In this document: positions 51,625 to 61,400 of the stretch, in pieces | How positions within the stretch are numbered: position 1 is the stretch's first letter | Layout of the letters: each line of letters begins with the position of its first letter | Assembly (NCBI RefSeq): GCF_002754195.1 | Contig: NZ_PEEU01000001.1 | Coordinates: 2,542,001 to 2,606,000 of the forward strand | Origin: Flavobacterium sp. 9 | GTDB lineage: Bacteria; Bacteroidota; Bacteroidia; Flavobacteriales; Flavobacteriaceae | Reading direction: 5' to 3' | Length of the DNA stretch: 64,000 nucleotides | Translations under genes and position numbers: made by a program | Notes under the pieces: model-generated | The model's database searches: none | What the model was told of the DNA's origin: nothing | Seen by the model: only the letters and a program-made list of their open reading frames with translations

Positions 51625-54000
51625 TTATTGATTGATATAAGTATTAAAATAACCACATTCTGCAATTACATCTTGATAATACTTAGTGTCTGAGTATTCT
51701 TTTTTCAATGCTTTGAAACCATTCCATGCCGTAAAATTAATTTTATCATCTTCGACACTCCACCAATTCGTCACATTACTATACTTATTATTATAAAATT
51801 CGTTTCGTTCGCATTTCGATAATAAATAAACACATTTTGCTTTCTGTTCTTTTGTAGTTGCCGCTTCAAATGCTTTTTGATAATACATTTTTGGAAGATC
51901 ACAGTTGGTAATCATCTTTTTCATAGAATCTCTGAAAGAATACGGGCTGGAACCATAACCTACAATACTTATTTCGTAAAAAGTTCTGCCGTTTCCAAAA
52001 TGAGTAATATTATAGAATGCATTTCCTAACAATAAACTATTCGTAAAAACGTCTTCTTTTTGAGCCAATTTATCCTGCATCGCTTTTATAGTAGTTAAAA
52101 ACTCAAGCTGAGAATATTTCTTTTTCTGATAAGCAGCATGTTCACAATCGTGACAATCCTTAATATTTCCGTTGAACGGATTTCCTAAGAATTGATAATT
52201 CTGAACAGAATCTGTTTGCTGAATAAAAGCAATCGCTTCAGGAATCTTATTCTTAAAAGTTGCCTGAACTGCCTGAAAATTATTAATGTCTTTCAATTTT
52301 AAACTATAAATTCCGGAAGCAATTTTCTCGATTTCAGTTTTATTTGGCTTAGCCAAAAAAGTTTTCATGTCCAACAAGTTCTTTTCGTTGTCATAGAATG
52401 AATTTCCTCCGCTCCAATAATAAGGATTAGAATGAGAATCTCCGCCAAATAATTCAACCATAACAGGATTTCCTTTGGCTTTGTAAAGTGCCGCTAAATA
52501 ATTCTTGCTCCATGAAACTGCATTTTGATAACGAAACTCCTCCCCTTTGTACGTTTTTGGAATTTCGTAATACAGCCAATTTAAATCTGCCAGAATTGTT
52601 TTCTCGTTTTTATCTGTGAGTTTATCAATTTTACTCATATTGTTTACAAAACGAAGCAACCTCAACTGATATGCAGCTAACTCTGTTTTAGGTAAAGTTT
52701 TTTCGGCTTTGTCAAAATTAGTGTCTGCATTTGTAAAATCCCCTTTTAATGTTTGTAGATATCCCAATGAAATATCCCATAAATAAGGTTTGTCTGCATT
52801 TCCTGCAGCAGCAATTTTTGCAACTAAATCAAATGCTTTTTTATCAAATTTAGCTTGATTTTCAGCTCTGTTCTCAGCAACAGTCTGACTAACAGAAGGC
52901 GAACTATAATCATCCGGCTTTGTTTTTACGGCAAACGAATTATTAATATTCTGTTCTTGTTTATTAATCAATCTTGTCAGCAAATAATTTAAATGTTCGC
53001 TTTTAGGATCTAATTCGTAGATTTTTTCAATTGCTTGTCTTTCATCTTTATAATATCCATGAACTGCCCAAAGTGCCGCTTTTTCTTTATTGTTTTTTGC
53101 CATAGCCAAAGACTTAGTCCAATCGGCTTCATTTTTTGGATGAAAACTATAAGCCGTAACAACTCTCATTTCCGGACATTTATCAAAAACCAAAGCATAC
53201 AAATAATTCGAAGTTGCATACTTTTTTTGCTGGTAATTAATTCCCGCTACATATGCTAATGCACGATAATACAAAGTATTCTTGGCAACTGAATTCTCTG
53301 TTTTATTAAAAAACAAAATCGCTTTCTGTTTGTTATTGCTATAAAAATAAGCCTTCATAGTCAAGAACCAATATCTGTTTTTCAGGAATGAATCTGATGT
53401 TGTATTGTAAACATTTTCGATCGACTGAATCATCTTCAAATCCTTAAAAGTTTTTGCAACAACCGGATCATAACTCCAATAATCGTCTCCTATTGAAACC
53501 GTTTCTATCTTTTGAGCCAAATACAAAAACTCTACAAAACTTTTTACTTTAGGATCTTTCAAACTTATTTTCTTTCCCCATTTTAAAGAAGTCTGATTCT
53601 CTTTTTTGGTTTTATAAAAGCCATGAAGTTGCGTAATTTCGGTTTTGTTTGCAAAAGTTTTGTCTTTATTCGCATAATAATCCTTGATTTCATCTCCAAT
53701 CAAAAAATAATTTACCGTTGCAGCATCTACTTTGCCTTTTAAGTAATTTTGCCAATCTGATTTTATGTCTTCATTAAATCTGGAATTGTGTTGTGTATCA
53801 AATCCAATTCCGTAAAAAATAGCGCCTGACAAGAAAAGCGGCGAATATGATTTATCTGCAAATGTTTCTGGAGTAAAATTCGAATTATAACCAAAATAAT
53901 CCCAATCGTCACCATCGGCGCAAGCATAAATTATTCCGCAAACAGACAGTAAAGCAACGCTAGAAACAAGAAATAACTTGCTCAAAAATATTCTTTTCAT
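51625..54000 (-). CDS. Large exported protein of unknown function
   Basis: 791 residues. N-terminal signal with a possible lipobox (CGIIYAC), then ADGDDWDYFGYNSNFTPE. The body is mostly helical with segments that resemble degenerate TPR-type repeats (YFYSNNKQKAILFFNKTE, YLQTLKGDFTNADTNFDKAE). Four Cys residues lie in the second half, including a CHDC pair. I do not recognise a named family. It starts 41 bases inside the upstream gene, so both are translated from one mRNA. Confidence 0.75.
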   Translation of the reverse strand: MKRIFLSKLFLVSSVALLSVCGIIYACADGDDWDYFGYNSNFTPETFADKSYSPLFLSGAIFYGIGFDTQHNSRFNEDIKSDWQNYLKGKVDAATVNYFLIGDEIKDYYANKDKTFANKTEITQLHGFYKTKKENQTSLKWGKKISLKDPKVKSFVEFLYLAQKIETVSIGDDYWSYDPVVAKTFKDLKMIQSIENVYNTTSDSFLKNRYWFLTMKAYFYSNNKQKAILFFNKTENSVAKNTLYYRALAYVAGINYQQKKYATSNYLYALVFDKCPEMRVVTAYSFHPKNEADWTKSLAMAKNNKEKAALWAVHGYYKDERQAIEKIYELDPKSEHLNYLLTRLINKQEQNINNSFAVKTKPDDYSSPSVSQTVAENRAENQAKFDKKAFDLVAKIAAAGNADKPYLWDISLGYLQTLKGDFTNADTNFDKAEKTLPKTELAAYQLRLLRFVNNMSKIDKLTDKNEKTILADLNWLYYEIPKTYKGEEFRYQNAVSWSKNYLAALYKAKGNPVMVELFGGDSHSNPYYWSGGNSFYDNEKNLLDMKTFLAKPNKTEIEKIASGIYSLKLKDINNFQAVQATFKNKIPEAIAFIQQTDSVQNYQFLGNPFNGNIKDCHDCEHAAYQKKKYSQLEFLTTIKAMQDKLAQKEDVFTNSLLLGNAFYNITHFGNGRTFYEISIVGYGSSPYSFRDSMKKMITNCDLPKMYYQKAFEAATTKEQKAKCVYLLSKCERNEFYNNKYSNVTNWWSVEDDKINFTAWNGFKALKKEYSDTKYYQDVIAECGYFNTYINQ

Positions 54001-54964
54001 AGTTTTTTAAATTGAATTCGTCTAAATCGTAAAATATAATTTCTTTTGGTTTTTGAGCCAGATTCTCGTCCAATTCACCTGCCATTTCAAACAGATCTTC
54101 TGGCGAAATTGCTTCTATTTTCAGTAAATCATTCTCTTCATAAAATATACCATTTTTATAATTCGATTGTTTTACTTTAAAGAAAACAGCATTTATCTGC
54201 TCAAAATTTTGATCTTTTTTAAGTTCACTCTCGTTTATTTTAGAACGCAAACCAATTACTTTTTGATTCCTGATATGAACTCCCCAGGAATATATTGGCA
54301 AAGCCAAATCGAGATGCAACGGATATTTCTTTAGACTTTTAAGATAACGATCTGCGATTTTTTTATTGTAGATCGAGTTCAAAGAATCCGGAGCGATTGT
54401 CCCCATATTATAATACATTAAAACTCCGGAATCAACGTTGGGGATTTTTGTCTTCTTGAAATATTTCACTTGATGCAAGCGAATTGTAGCCGAAAGTTTC
54501 TTGTGCGAAAGTTTCTTAAATCGTTCAATAAACTTGAGATAATTCTCTTTGCTATTTAGGCTCCAATCGCAATCAATTTGAATTTCATTGCATTGAATTT
54601 TATTTGCAGAATTTATCTTTTCAACTAATGAAAAAGTTTTTTGCGCTAAATCATCAATATCTAAATCAGGCGACAACATGACTTTGTTTTGTATAAAAAC
54701 GACTGGAACAATATTAAAATTATTCACGTTTTGCTGAAAACGAATTGGACTGAGCGGAATTGGCTGTTGATTTTCGGGATTTAAACTAATATCAAAATAC
54801 CGTATATATAGTTTCCTGACATTATTATCCTTTAGAATTTCGGTTTCTTTTTCGGATAGTTTAAAGATGGTTTTCCAATAATAAAAGGCAATTATTGGTT
54901 TCTCGTTTTTACCGCAAGCTATCAGTAAAAAAACTAATAAGGACCAGAAAAACCTTTTTATCAA
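53960..54964 (-). CDS. Lipoprotein of unknown function, possibly TIM-barrel-like
   Basis: 334 residues with a lipobox (LLIACG, Cys about 17). Alternating strands and helices (RKLYIRYFDISLN, FNIVPVVFIQNKVM, EIQIDCDWSLNSKENYLKF, KLSATIRLHQVKYF, LHLDLALPIYSWGV) suggest a barrel related to glycoside hydrolases; DCDWS resembles an active-site strand of such enzymes, but this is inference only. Paired by a 41-base overlap with the 791-residue protein downstream. Confidence 0.72.
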   Translation of the reverse strand: MIKRFFWSLLVFLLIACGKNEKPIIAFYYWKTIFKLSEKETEILKDNNVRKLYIRYFDISLNPENQQPIPLSPIRFQQNVNNFNIVPVVFIQNKVMLSPDLDIDDLAQKTFSLVEKINSANKIQCNEIQIDCDWSLNSKENYLKFIERFKKLSHKKLSATIRLHQVKYFKKTKIPNVDSGVLMYYNMGTIAPDSLNSIYNKKIADRYLKSLKKYPLHLDLALPIYSWGVHIRNQKVIGLRSKINESELKKDQNFEQINAVFFKVKQSNYKNGIFYEENDLLKIEAISPEDLFEMAGELDENLAQKPKEIIFYDLDEFNLKNYEKNIFEQVISCF

Positions 54965-55134
54965 AACTAAGAGAAATTAAATTTAAGCTCAAAAGTAAGA
55001 AATTATATCATTCTGACGATTTCAAATTCAAAAAAACAGCACAACCGCACTGCTAAATATCCTAATAAATGGATAAAAAGTTTCAATTAAAGCAAATATA
55101 ATCGTTATTTTGTGCAATCAAATTCAAATTAATT

Positions 55135-56823
55135 ATGTTGAAAAACAACTTTAAATATATTCCTTTTTTACTGCTATTTTTAATGATGAGTTGTGCCAAA
55201 AGAGGCAGCATTACCGGTGGATTAAAAGATACTTTGCCACCTGTTTTGACAAGAAGCACACCAAAAAATTACAGTACAGACTTTAAGGGAGATCAATTCG
55301 TATTGGAGTTTGATGAATTTGTAAAACTTAAAAACCTCAACAAACAGCTGATCATTTCACCACCAATGAAACAGGAGCCGCTGATTTTTCCAACATCTGT
55401 AAGCAAAATTATCACGGTAAAAATCAAAGATACTTTACAGCCAAATACGACTTACAGTTTTAATTTTGGTCAAAGTCTTGCAGACAATAACGAAGGAAAT
55501 GCCTTAAATCAATTTAAGTATGTTTTCTCTACGGGTCCTTATATTGATTCGCTTTCGCTTAGCGGAAAAATTAAAGATTCATATAATAAAAATGTTGACA
55601 ATTTTGTATCCGTAATGCTTTATGAAGCAAATGACAAATACAAGGATTCTGTTATTTACAAGGATCTTCCAAGATATATTACAAATACTCTGGATAGTAT
55701 GCGTGTTTTTAAATTAGAAAATTTAAAAGCCGGAAAATATTTATTGGTTGCCATGAAAGACAAAGGCGGTAACAATAAATTTAATCCAAAAGATGACAAA
55801 ATAGGATTCATAAAACATTTTATTACGATCCCAAATGATACTGTTTTTGAATTGGAATTATTCAAGGAAACGCTTCCGCTAAAAATGCTTAAACCTATTC
55901 AGGCTTCCGGAAACAGGCTTCTTCTTCCGTATGAAGGAAAACAAAATATAAAACTTCTGAAACCTAAAATTGTATTACGAAACAATACTGAAGTTCTGGA
56001 ATCTATCGTAACGCAATTTCCTAAAAAAGACTCTTTGCAGGTTTGGTATAAACCAATCAAAGTTGATTCGCTAAATCTACAAGTTACTGCAGGGAATTAC
56101 GACAAGAAATTTTCTTTTAAGATTAAGGATCAGAAAAAGGACACTTTGAATATTATTGCATTACAAAACGGAACAATACATTTTAGAGATCGATTTACGT
56201 TAGAAAGCGCCACTCCGTTAGTGAAATTTGATAAGTCAAAAATCAAATTGATTAACAAGGATTCTACAGCTGTTGATTTTACTACTGAATATGACGAATT
56301 CGAACAAAAACTTTATGTAGATTTCAAGAAATTGCCTTTGGAAAAGTATCATTTTCAATTTTTACCAGGCGCTTTAACGGACTTCTATGACAAAACAAAT
56401 GATACTTTATCGTATAAATTAACGACAAAAGAACTTGAAGATTACGGAAATATAGTTTTGAATTTAAAGAATATAAAACGATTTCCTATAATTGTTGAAT
56501 TGACCAATAAAAAAGGAGATGTGGTTCTTGCGAGCCAATATTCTGAAAAAGAAACAAGATTTGTATTTGATCTTGTTGAACCTAACTCATTTACTGTAAG
56601 AGTTATTTACGACGATAATAAAAATAAAATATACGATGCCGGAAACTTTTTAAAGAAAGAGTACGCTGAGGAAGTCAACTATTATCAGGAAGAATTTGAT
56701 GTCAGGGCAAATTGGGATCGGGAAGAAACTGTTGATTTAAGTATTCAGTACAATCCTGAAGTCGAGAAAAAACAAGACGCCAAAAAGAAAAAAGAGGAAG
56801 AGAAAAAGCGAAAAGCTTTCTAA
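55135..56823 (+). CDS. Ig-like domain lipoprotein
   Basis: 562 residues. The lipobox ends LMMSCAKRG. The segment PPVLTRSTPKNYSTDF to SFNFGQSLADNNEGN is a Big_5 (SbsA) Ig-like domain typical for exported Bacteroidota lipoproteins; several further beta-sandwich segments follow. The C-terminus is an unusual Lys/Glu-rich tail (KKQDAKKKKEEEKKRKAF). The 3' end of this gene is duplicated at 57408-57493 on the other side of the leader-peptide gene. Confidence 0.85.
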   Translation: MLKNNFKYIPFLLLFLMMSCAKRGSITGGLKDTLPPVLTRSTPKNYSTDFKGDQFVLEFDEFVKLKNLNKQLIISPPMKQEPLIFPTSVSKIITVKIKDTLQPNTTYSFNFGQSLADNNEGNALNQFKYVFSTGPYIDSLSLSGKIKDSYNKNVDNFVSVMLYEANDKYKDSVIYKDLPRYITNTLDSMRVFKLENLKAGKYLLVAMKDKGGNNKFNPKDDKIGFIKHFITIPNDTVFELELFKETLPLKMLKPIQASGNRLLLPYEGKQNIKLLKPKIVLRNNTEVLESIVTQFPKKDSLQVWYKPIKVDSLNLQVTAGNYDKKFSFKIKDQKKDTLNIIALQNGTIHFRDRFTLESATPLVKFDKSKIKLINKDSTAVDFTTEYDEFEQKLYVDFKKLPLEKYHFQFLPGALTDFYDKTNDTLSYKLTTKELEDYGNIVLNLKNIKRFPIIVELTNKKGDVVLASQYSEKETRFVFDLVEPNSFTVRVIYDDNKNKIYDAGNFLKKEYAEEVNYYQEEFDVRANWDREETVDLSIQYNPEVEKKQDAKKKKEEEKKRKAF

Positions 56824-56858
56824 TTAAAAAAAACTTAACTTTTATCGTAGTACAAAAT

Positions 56859-56895
56859 AAAAAACCTCGAAATTTTTATATTTCGAGGTTTTTTT
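56859..56895. terminator. Terminator in the inserted segment
   Basis: AAAAACCTCGAAAT / ATTTCGAGGTTTTT with a short loop and T-run. It can serve both the Ig-like gene and the minus-strand peptide gene. Confidence 0.85.
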
Positions 56896-56906
56896 ATGAG
56901 AAGCTA

Positions 56907-57170
56907 TTACTGACAAACTTTAGTAAAATTCCCTGCTCCACAAACAGAAGTTGCAACGCTATTTGCATTCGAGAAAACCGTGGTACCAGTTTGTCCCGCT
57001 GAAGCTCCGGCACTACAAGTCCATTTGCAATATACAAGAACAGGACCACCACCACCAGTATCATCACCAGGATTTTCTAGAGGAACAGTTCCTCCAAAGG
57101 TATTTTTCAATTCATTTACTGTAAGCGAACTAATAGTGTTCGATAGAAGCATTTCTTTAATCTTTTTCAT
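56907..57170 (-). CDS. Double-glycine leader peptide precursor (RiPP-like)
   Basis: 87 residues. Residues 1-27 look like a leader: a basic start (MKKIKEMLL), then SLTVNELKNTFGG with the Gly26-Gly27 cleavage site. The pattern LTxxELKxxxGG is typical of Bacteroidota peptide precursors whose leader is removed by a peptidase-containing ABC transporter. The 60-residue core starts TVPLENPGDD, is rich in Gly/Ser/Thr/Ala, and has Cys at 48, 52, 77 and 86. No modification enzyme or transporter is near, so processing must be in trans if it occurs. Flanked by a duplicated gene end (see findings). Confidence 0.72.
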   Translation of the reverse strand: MKKIKEMLLSNTISSLTVNELKNTFGGTVPLENPGDDTGGGGPVLVYCKWTCSAGASAGQTGTTVFSNANSVATSVCGAGNFTKVCQ

Positions 57171-57407
57171 GGGTTTGTTTAAATGTTAATTAATAGGTTT
57201 AAATGTTTTTCATAATATTTTTCTAATCCGCCACGTGCACTTGGTTTCTTTTAAGAAAAAAATGACAAAATAACTTCAATAAAAATAGTGATTTTATTAA
57301 TTAACTATTGTGATATAACAAAAATTTAAGAAAAAACATACATCAAAGAAGTATCCTACTACTAGTAGAATTTGATGTCCATTTCAATTAGTATTGAAAA
57401 AAAACCA
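57171..57407. other. AT-rich upstream region of the leader-peptide gene
   Basis: About 240 bases without an ORF. It contains CCTACTACTAGTAGAA, a short palindrome near 57352, but no exact TAnnTTTG on the minus strand. It should hold the promoter of the peptide gene. Confidence 0.5.
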
Positions 57408-57493
57408 TTGACTTAAGAATACAATCCTGAAGTCGAGAAAAAACAAGATGCTAAAAAGAAAAAAGACGAAGAGAAAAAGCAAAAAACTTTCTA
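57408..57493 (+). pseudogene. Relic of the 3' end of the Ig-like gene
   Basis: Bases 57420-57493 match 56749-56822, the end of the Ig-like gene, with 5 differences in 74 (codons for YNPEVEKKQDAKKKK...TF and a TAG stop). Weaker homology continues to 57408 with a 5-base deletion, which breaks the frame. The TAG overlaps the nitrilase stop in CTAG. Confidence 0.88.
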
Positions 57494-58258
57494 GATCTTA
57501 ATCTCAAAAAAATCTTTATCGCTCAAAAAATCGAGTTTTTTTCGAGTTTCCAACATTACATTTTTATCCAATTCGACCACAAAAACACCTGCTGTTTCTT
57601 GTGGCTGAAGAATGTAGTTTCCTAAAAAGTCTACAACTTGCGAATGTCCAATATGTTCGTAATTGTTAGCATCCAAACCTATTCTGTTTACTCCAACTAC
57701 ATAACTTAAGTTTTCGATTGCGCGGGCTTTTAGCAAAGAATCCCAAGCATTTGTTCTGACTTTTGGCCAATTGGCAACGTATAAAAGCAAATCGTAATTT
57801 TCGACATTTCGAGCAAAAACAGGAAATCTCAAGTCGTAACAAATCTGCAGACAAATCTTCCAGTCTAAATAATCAACGATTACTTTTTGAGTTCCGGAAG
57901 TGTAAAATTGATTTTCGCCTGCGAGCGAAAACAAATGTCGCTTGTCATAATACTGCATTTCGCCTGACGGAAAAACAAATAACATTCGGTTGTAATAATT
58001 GCCGTTTTCTGTAATTATCAAACTTCCCGTCAAGGCACAGTTTTTCTGCTTTGCGATAGATTGCATCCATAGAACTGTTTCTCCTTGCATGGTTTCGGCA
58101 ACTTCTGAAGCGTTCATGGTAAATCCTGTCGAAAACATCTCAGGAAGAACAATCAAATTTGTACTTGAATCGATTTGATTTACAATCGATTCGAAGTTTT
58201 TTTTGTTCTGAGAAGCATCTTCCCAATATAGATCTGATTGAATAAGTGCAATTTTCAT
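57491..58258 (-). CDS. Nitrilase-family amidohydrolase (omega-amidase-like)
   Basis: 255 residues. The Glu-Lys-Cys triad is visible: Glu in VLPEMFSTGF, Lys in YYDKRHLFSL, Cys in ICLQICYDLRFP. The family branch with RHLF and CYDLRFP is the YafV/Nit2 omega-amidase group, which removes the amide from 2-oxoglutaramate. Length normal. A TATTTTTG element ends only 5 bases before the ATG, so the mRNA could be leaderless. Confidence 0.88.
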   Translation of the reverse strand: MKIALIQSDLYWEDASQNKKNFESIVNQIDSSTNLIVLPEMFSTGFTMNASEVAETMQGETVLWMQSIAKQKNCALTGSLIITENGNYYNRMLFVFPSGEMQYYDKRHLFSLAGENQFYTSGTQKVIVDYLDWKICLQICYDLRFPVFARNVENYDLLLYVANWPKVRTNAWDSLLKARAIENLSYVVGVNRIGLDANNYEHIGHSQVVDFLGNYILQPQETAGVFVVELDKNVMLETRKKLDFLSDKDFFEIKI

Positions 58259-58262
58259 ATTT

Positions 58263-58270
58263 CAAAAATA
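58263..58270 (-). promoter_or_regulatory. -7 promoter element TATTTTTG of the nitrilase gene
   Basis: Matches TAnnTTTG on the minus strand, immediately before the ATG at 58258. If used, transcription would begin at or near the start codon. Confidence 0.45.
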
Positions 58271-58441
58271 CGAATTTTAAGATTAAAATAGATTTTTCCA
58301 AAAAAACGAATTTCTGCAAAAATTTCTCAAAAAACGGCTAGAAAGCGCATTTTTTTTGGATTACAAAAATACTTCAGGAAAAAATATTGCAAAAAAAATG
58401 CATTTTGTGCAAAAAAAATGCAAGCATTTAAAATAAATATT

Positions 58442-58449
58442 TATATTTG
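58442..58449 (+). promoter_or_regulatory. -7 promoter element TATATTTG of the SusC gene
   Basis: Exact match, 42 bases before ATG 58492. Two AAAAAAAATGCA repeats lie just upstream (58391-58402 and 58411-58422). Confidence 0.65.
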
Positions 58450-58491
58450 ATCGCCAATAAAAACCAAAAAAAACATGAAAACCAAAGTATT

Positions 58492-61400
58492 ATGAAAACA
58501 AAGCTAATTTCATTAGTGTTTATTGGGGGAGTGATTTTCTCAGCAAACGCAAAAGAGGTTGCAATTACCAAGCACCTTTTTGAACAAAAAAGCAGTCAGA
58601 TTGAAGTTACTGGTCAGATTATAGGTCAGGACGATGGAATGCCAATTGCCGGAGCTACTATTTATGCAGAAAGTAATAGTAAAATAGCAACAATTTCTGA
58701 TGAGAACGGAAGATTCAAATTAAATGTTCCTGAAAACGAAAGTCATGTTGTGATATCCTACATGGGTTATCAAACTACAAATTTCCCCTTAATCCAAACT
58801 ACAAATTTAACTATAAGACTAAAACCAGCTGAAAATGTTCTGGATCAGGTTTTAGTAACTGCATTGGGAGTTAAAAAAACCAGCAAAGCAATCTCGTACG
58901 CTGTAACAGAACTTAAAGGAACTGAATTTACAAAGGCAAAAGAAACGAATATTGCTAATGCTTTGGTTGGAAAAATTGCAGGTGTAAACGTGAGCAGTAC
59001 TGCAACAGGACCAAACGGATCAACGAGAGTTGTAATTCGTGGTAATGGTTCCTTAAATGGAAACAACCAACCGATGTATGTTGTAAATGATTTACCAATT
59101 GACAATACTCAGCTTAACCTACCGGGTATTGGAAATGGCCCTGGATCTACAAGAATCAACGTCGATCGAGGCGACGGAACTTCTGTGATAAATCCTGATG
59201 ATATTAAAACAATTACAGTATTAAAAGGAGGTACAGCGGCGGCTCTTTATGGCGCAAATGCTGCAAATGGTGTTATTTTAATTCAAACTAAAAGAGGTGC
59301 GGCTCAAAAAGGAATTGGAGTAGAATACAATACTTCATTTACTTTTGAAGCGCCATCGATCATACCAGATTGGCAGTATGAATACGGTTCTGGAGCAAAC
59401 GGAAAAAAACCAACGACTCAAGCCGAAGCAGTTGCCGCAGGACGCTGGTCTTGGGGAGCAAAAATGGATGGAACAAATGTTATTCAGTTTGACGGTGTTG
59501 CAAGACCTTACGTAGCACAAAAAAATAACATCAAGAATTTTTACGAAACAGGAACAACATTCATAAACTCTATCGCTTTGTCTGGAGGAACTGAAAAGGC
59601 TACAGGACGTCTTTCGTTCTCTAATACAGACAATCAAGGAGTTGTACCAAATTCTGATTTTAATCGCAAAAGCCTTAACATCGCCAGTAATGTTAACATG
59701 ACAGATTGGTTAAAATTTGATGTTGTAGCACAATATAATGTAGAGAAATCAAACAATAGAGTTACAGTTTCTGATGCTGAAGCTAACCCAAACTGGGGAA
59801 CTTACATGATTGCCAATACCGTTGATATCCGAAATCTTGCCCCAGGTTATGATGCAAATGGTGTTGAAGAAGCATGGAATCCAGTTGCAGTGGCAACAAA
59901 TCCTTATTTTGTTGTAAATAAAATTAAAAATAGCGATACCAAAAACCGTTTTCTTGGAATGATAAACGTAAAATTGAACTTTACGCCTGACTTATTCCTT
60001 CAAGGTAGAATTGGACAAGATTTTACGAATTATGATTTCTTTGGATACATCCCAAAAACAACTTTAAATAACCCAATCGGATATGCACAAGGTTCAAGAG
60101 TTAAATTATCGAATCTGAACTCAGAAGCAATTCTTAATTATACTAAGAAAAACATCTACAAAGATTTCTCTTTAAACGCTTTACTTGGTGTAAACACGCG
60201 AACTACTTTGAGAGACGAAACAAGAGTTGAAGGCTCTGGTTTTGTATTGGATGATTTCTACGCTTTAACCAATTTATCTACTTTGACTTATAGTTATCCT
60301 TACGGAAAAACAAAAACAAACTCTGTTTATGGAGCTGTAGATTTAGATTATAAAAATGTAGTGTTTTTAAACTTTACAGGACGTCAGGATTGGTTTTCGA
60401 CGCTTTCAAAAGATAACAATACGGTATTTTATCCGTCTGTTGGAACAAGTATTATCGTTTCAGACATCTTGAAAATGCCAGAATTTGTTTCATTTGCTAA
60501 ACTAAGAACATCTTGGGCTCAGGTTGGTGGCGCAACACCAGATCCTTACGCATTAAATCAATCTTACTCGATGGTTCAAGGCGGACATAATGGTCAACAA
60601 TTACAAACACCAACAGGTTCGAGAGTTCCAAATGCTACTTTAAGTCCTCTAACTTCTACAACATTTGAGATTGGAACTGACTTAGGATTCTTTAATAATC
60701 GTTTAAATCTTGATTTTGCATATTATAACCGTGCAACAACAAATGATATTGTCGAAACTACAATTTCAAATGCTTCAGGAGCTAGTACTGCTTTATTAAA
60801 TCTTGGAAAGATGAGAAATAAAGGAGTTGAGTTTTTACTAAGCGGAAAAATCATTAATTCAGAAAATTTCTCTTGGGATGCAAGTTTCAACGGGTCTTAC
60901 AACAAAAACACTGTCGAAGCACTTACAGATCAATTGAACTCAATTACGATGGCAACTTCTGTAAACGGATATGTTACAATCACCAGTGATGTTGGCCGTC
61001 CTTACAGTATCATAAAAGGCTACAAACCTCTTAAAGATGCAAGCGGAAATACGGTTTATAATGTAAGCGGTGGATCTGCAACTATTGCAAGAGGTCCGCT
61101 GGAAGAATTAGGTCAGGGAGTTCATCCTTGGGCAGCAGGTATCAGCAATGATTTCAAATACAAAAACATATCATTCAGCTTCCTGATTGACGGTAAATTT
61201 GGCGGAAGCTTATATTCTGGAACTGATTTGTACGGAACTCGTATGGGTTTAACAAAACTAACATTGGATGGTCGTGAATCTGGCTTGCCTATTAAAGGTG
61301 TTGACACAAACGGAAATCCTGTTGATATGGTTATTGCTCCGGAAAACCTTAGAACCTATTATGATGGTTTAAGAAATATTTCATCAACTTTTGTTTACGA

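Noticed and set aside
53960..54000. Frameshift joining the two exported genes into one
   Set aside because: The downstream frame has its own ATG followed by a complete signal peptide (MKRIFLSKLFLVSS), so two separate proteins are more likely.
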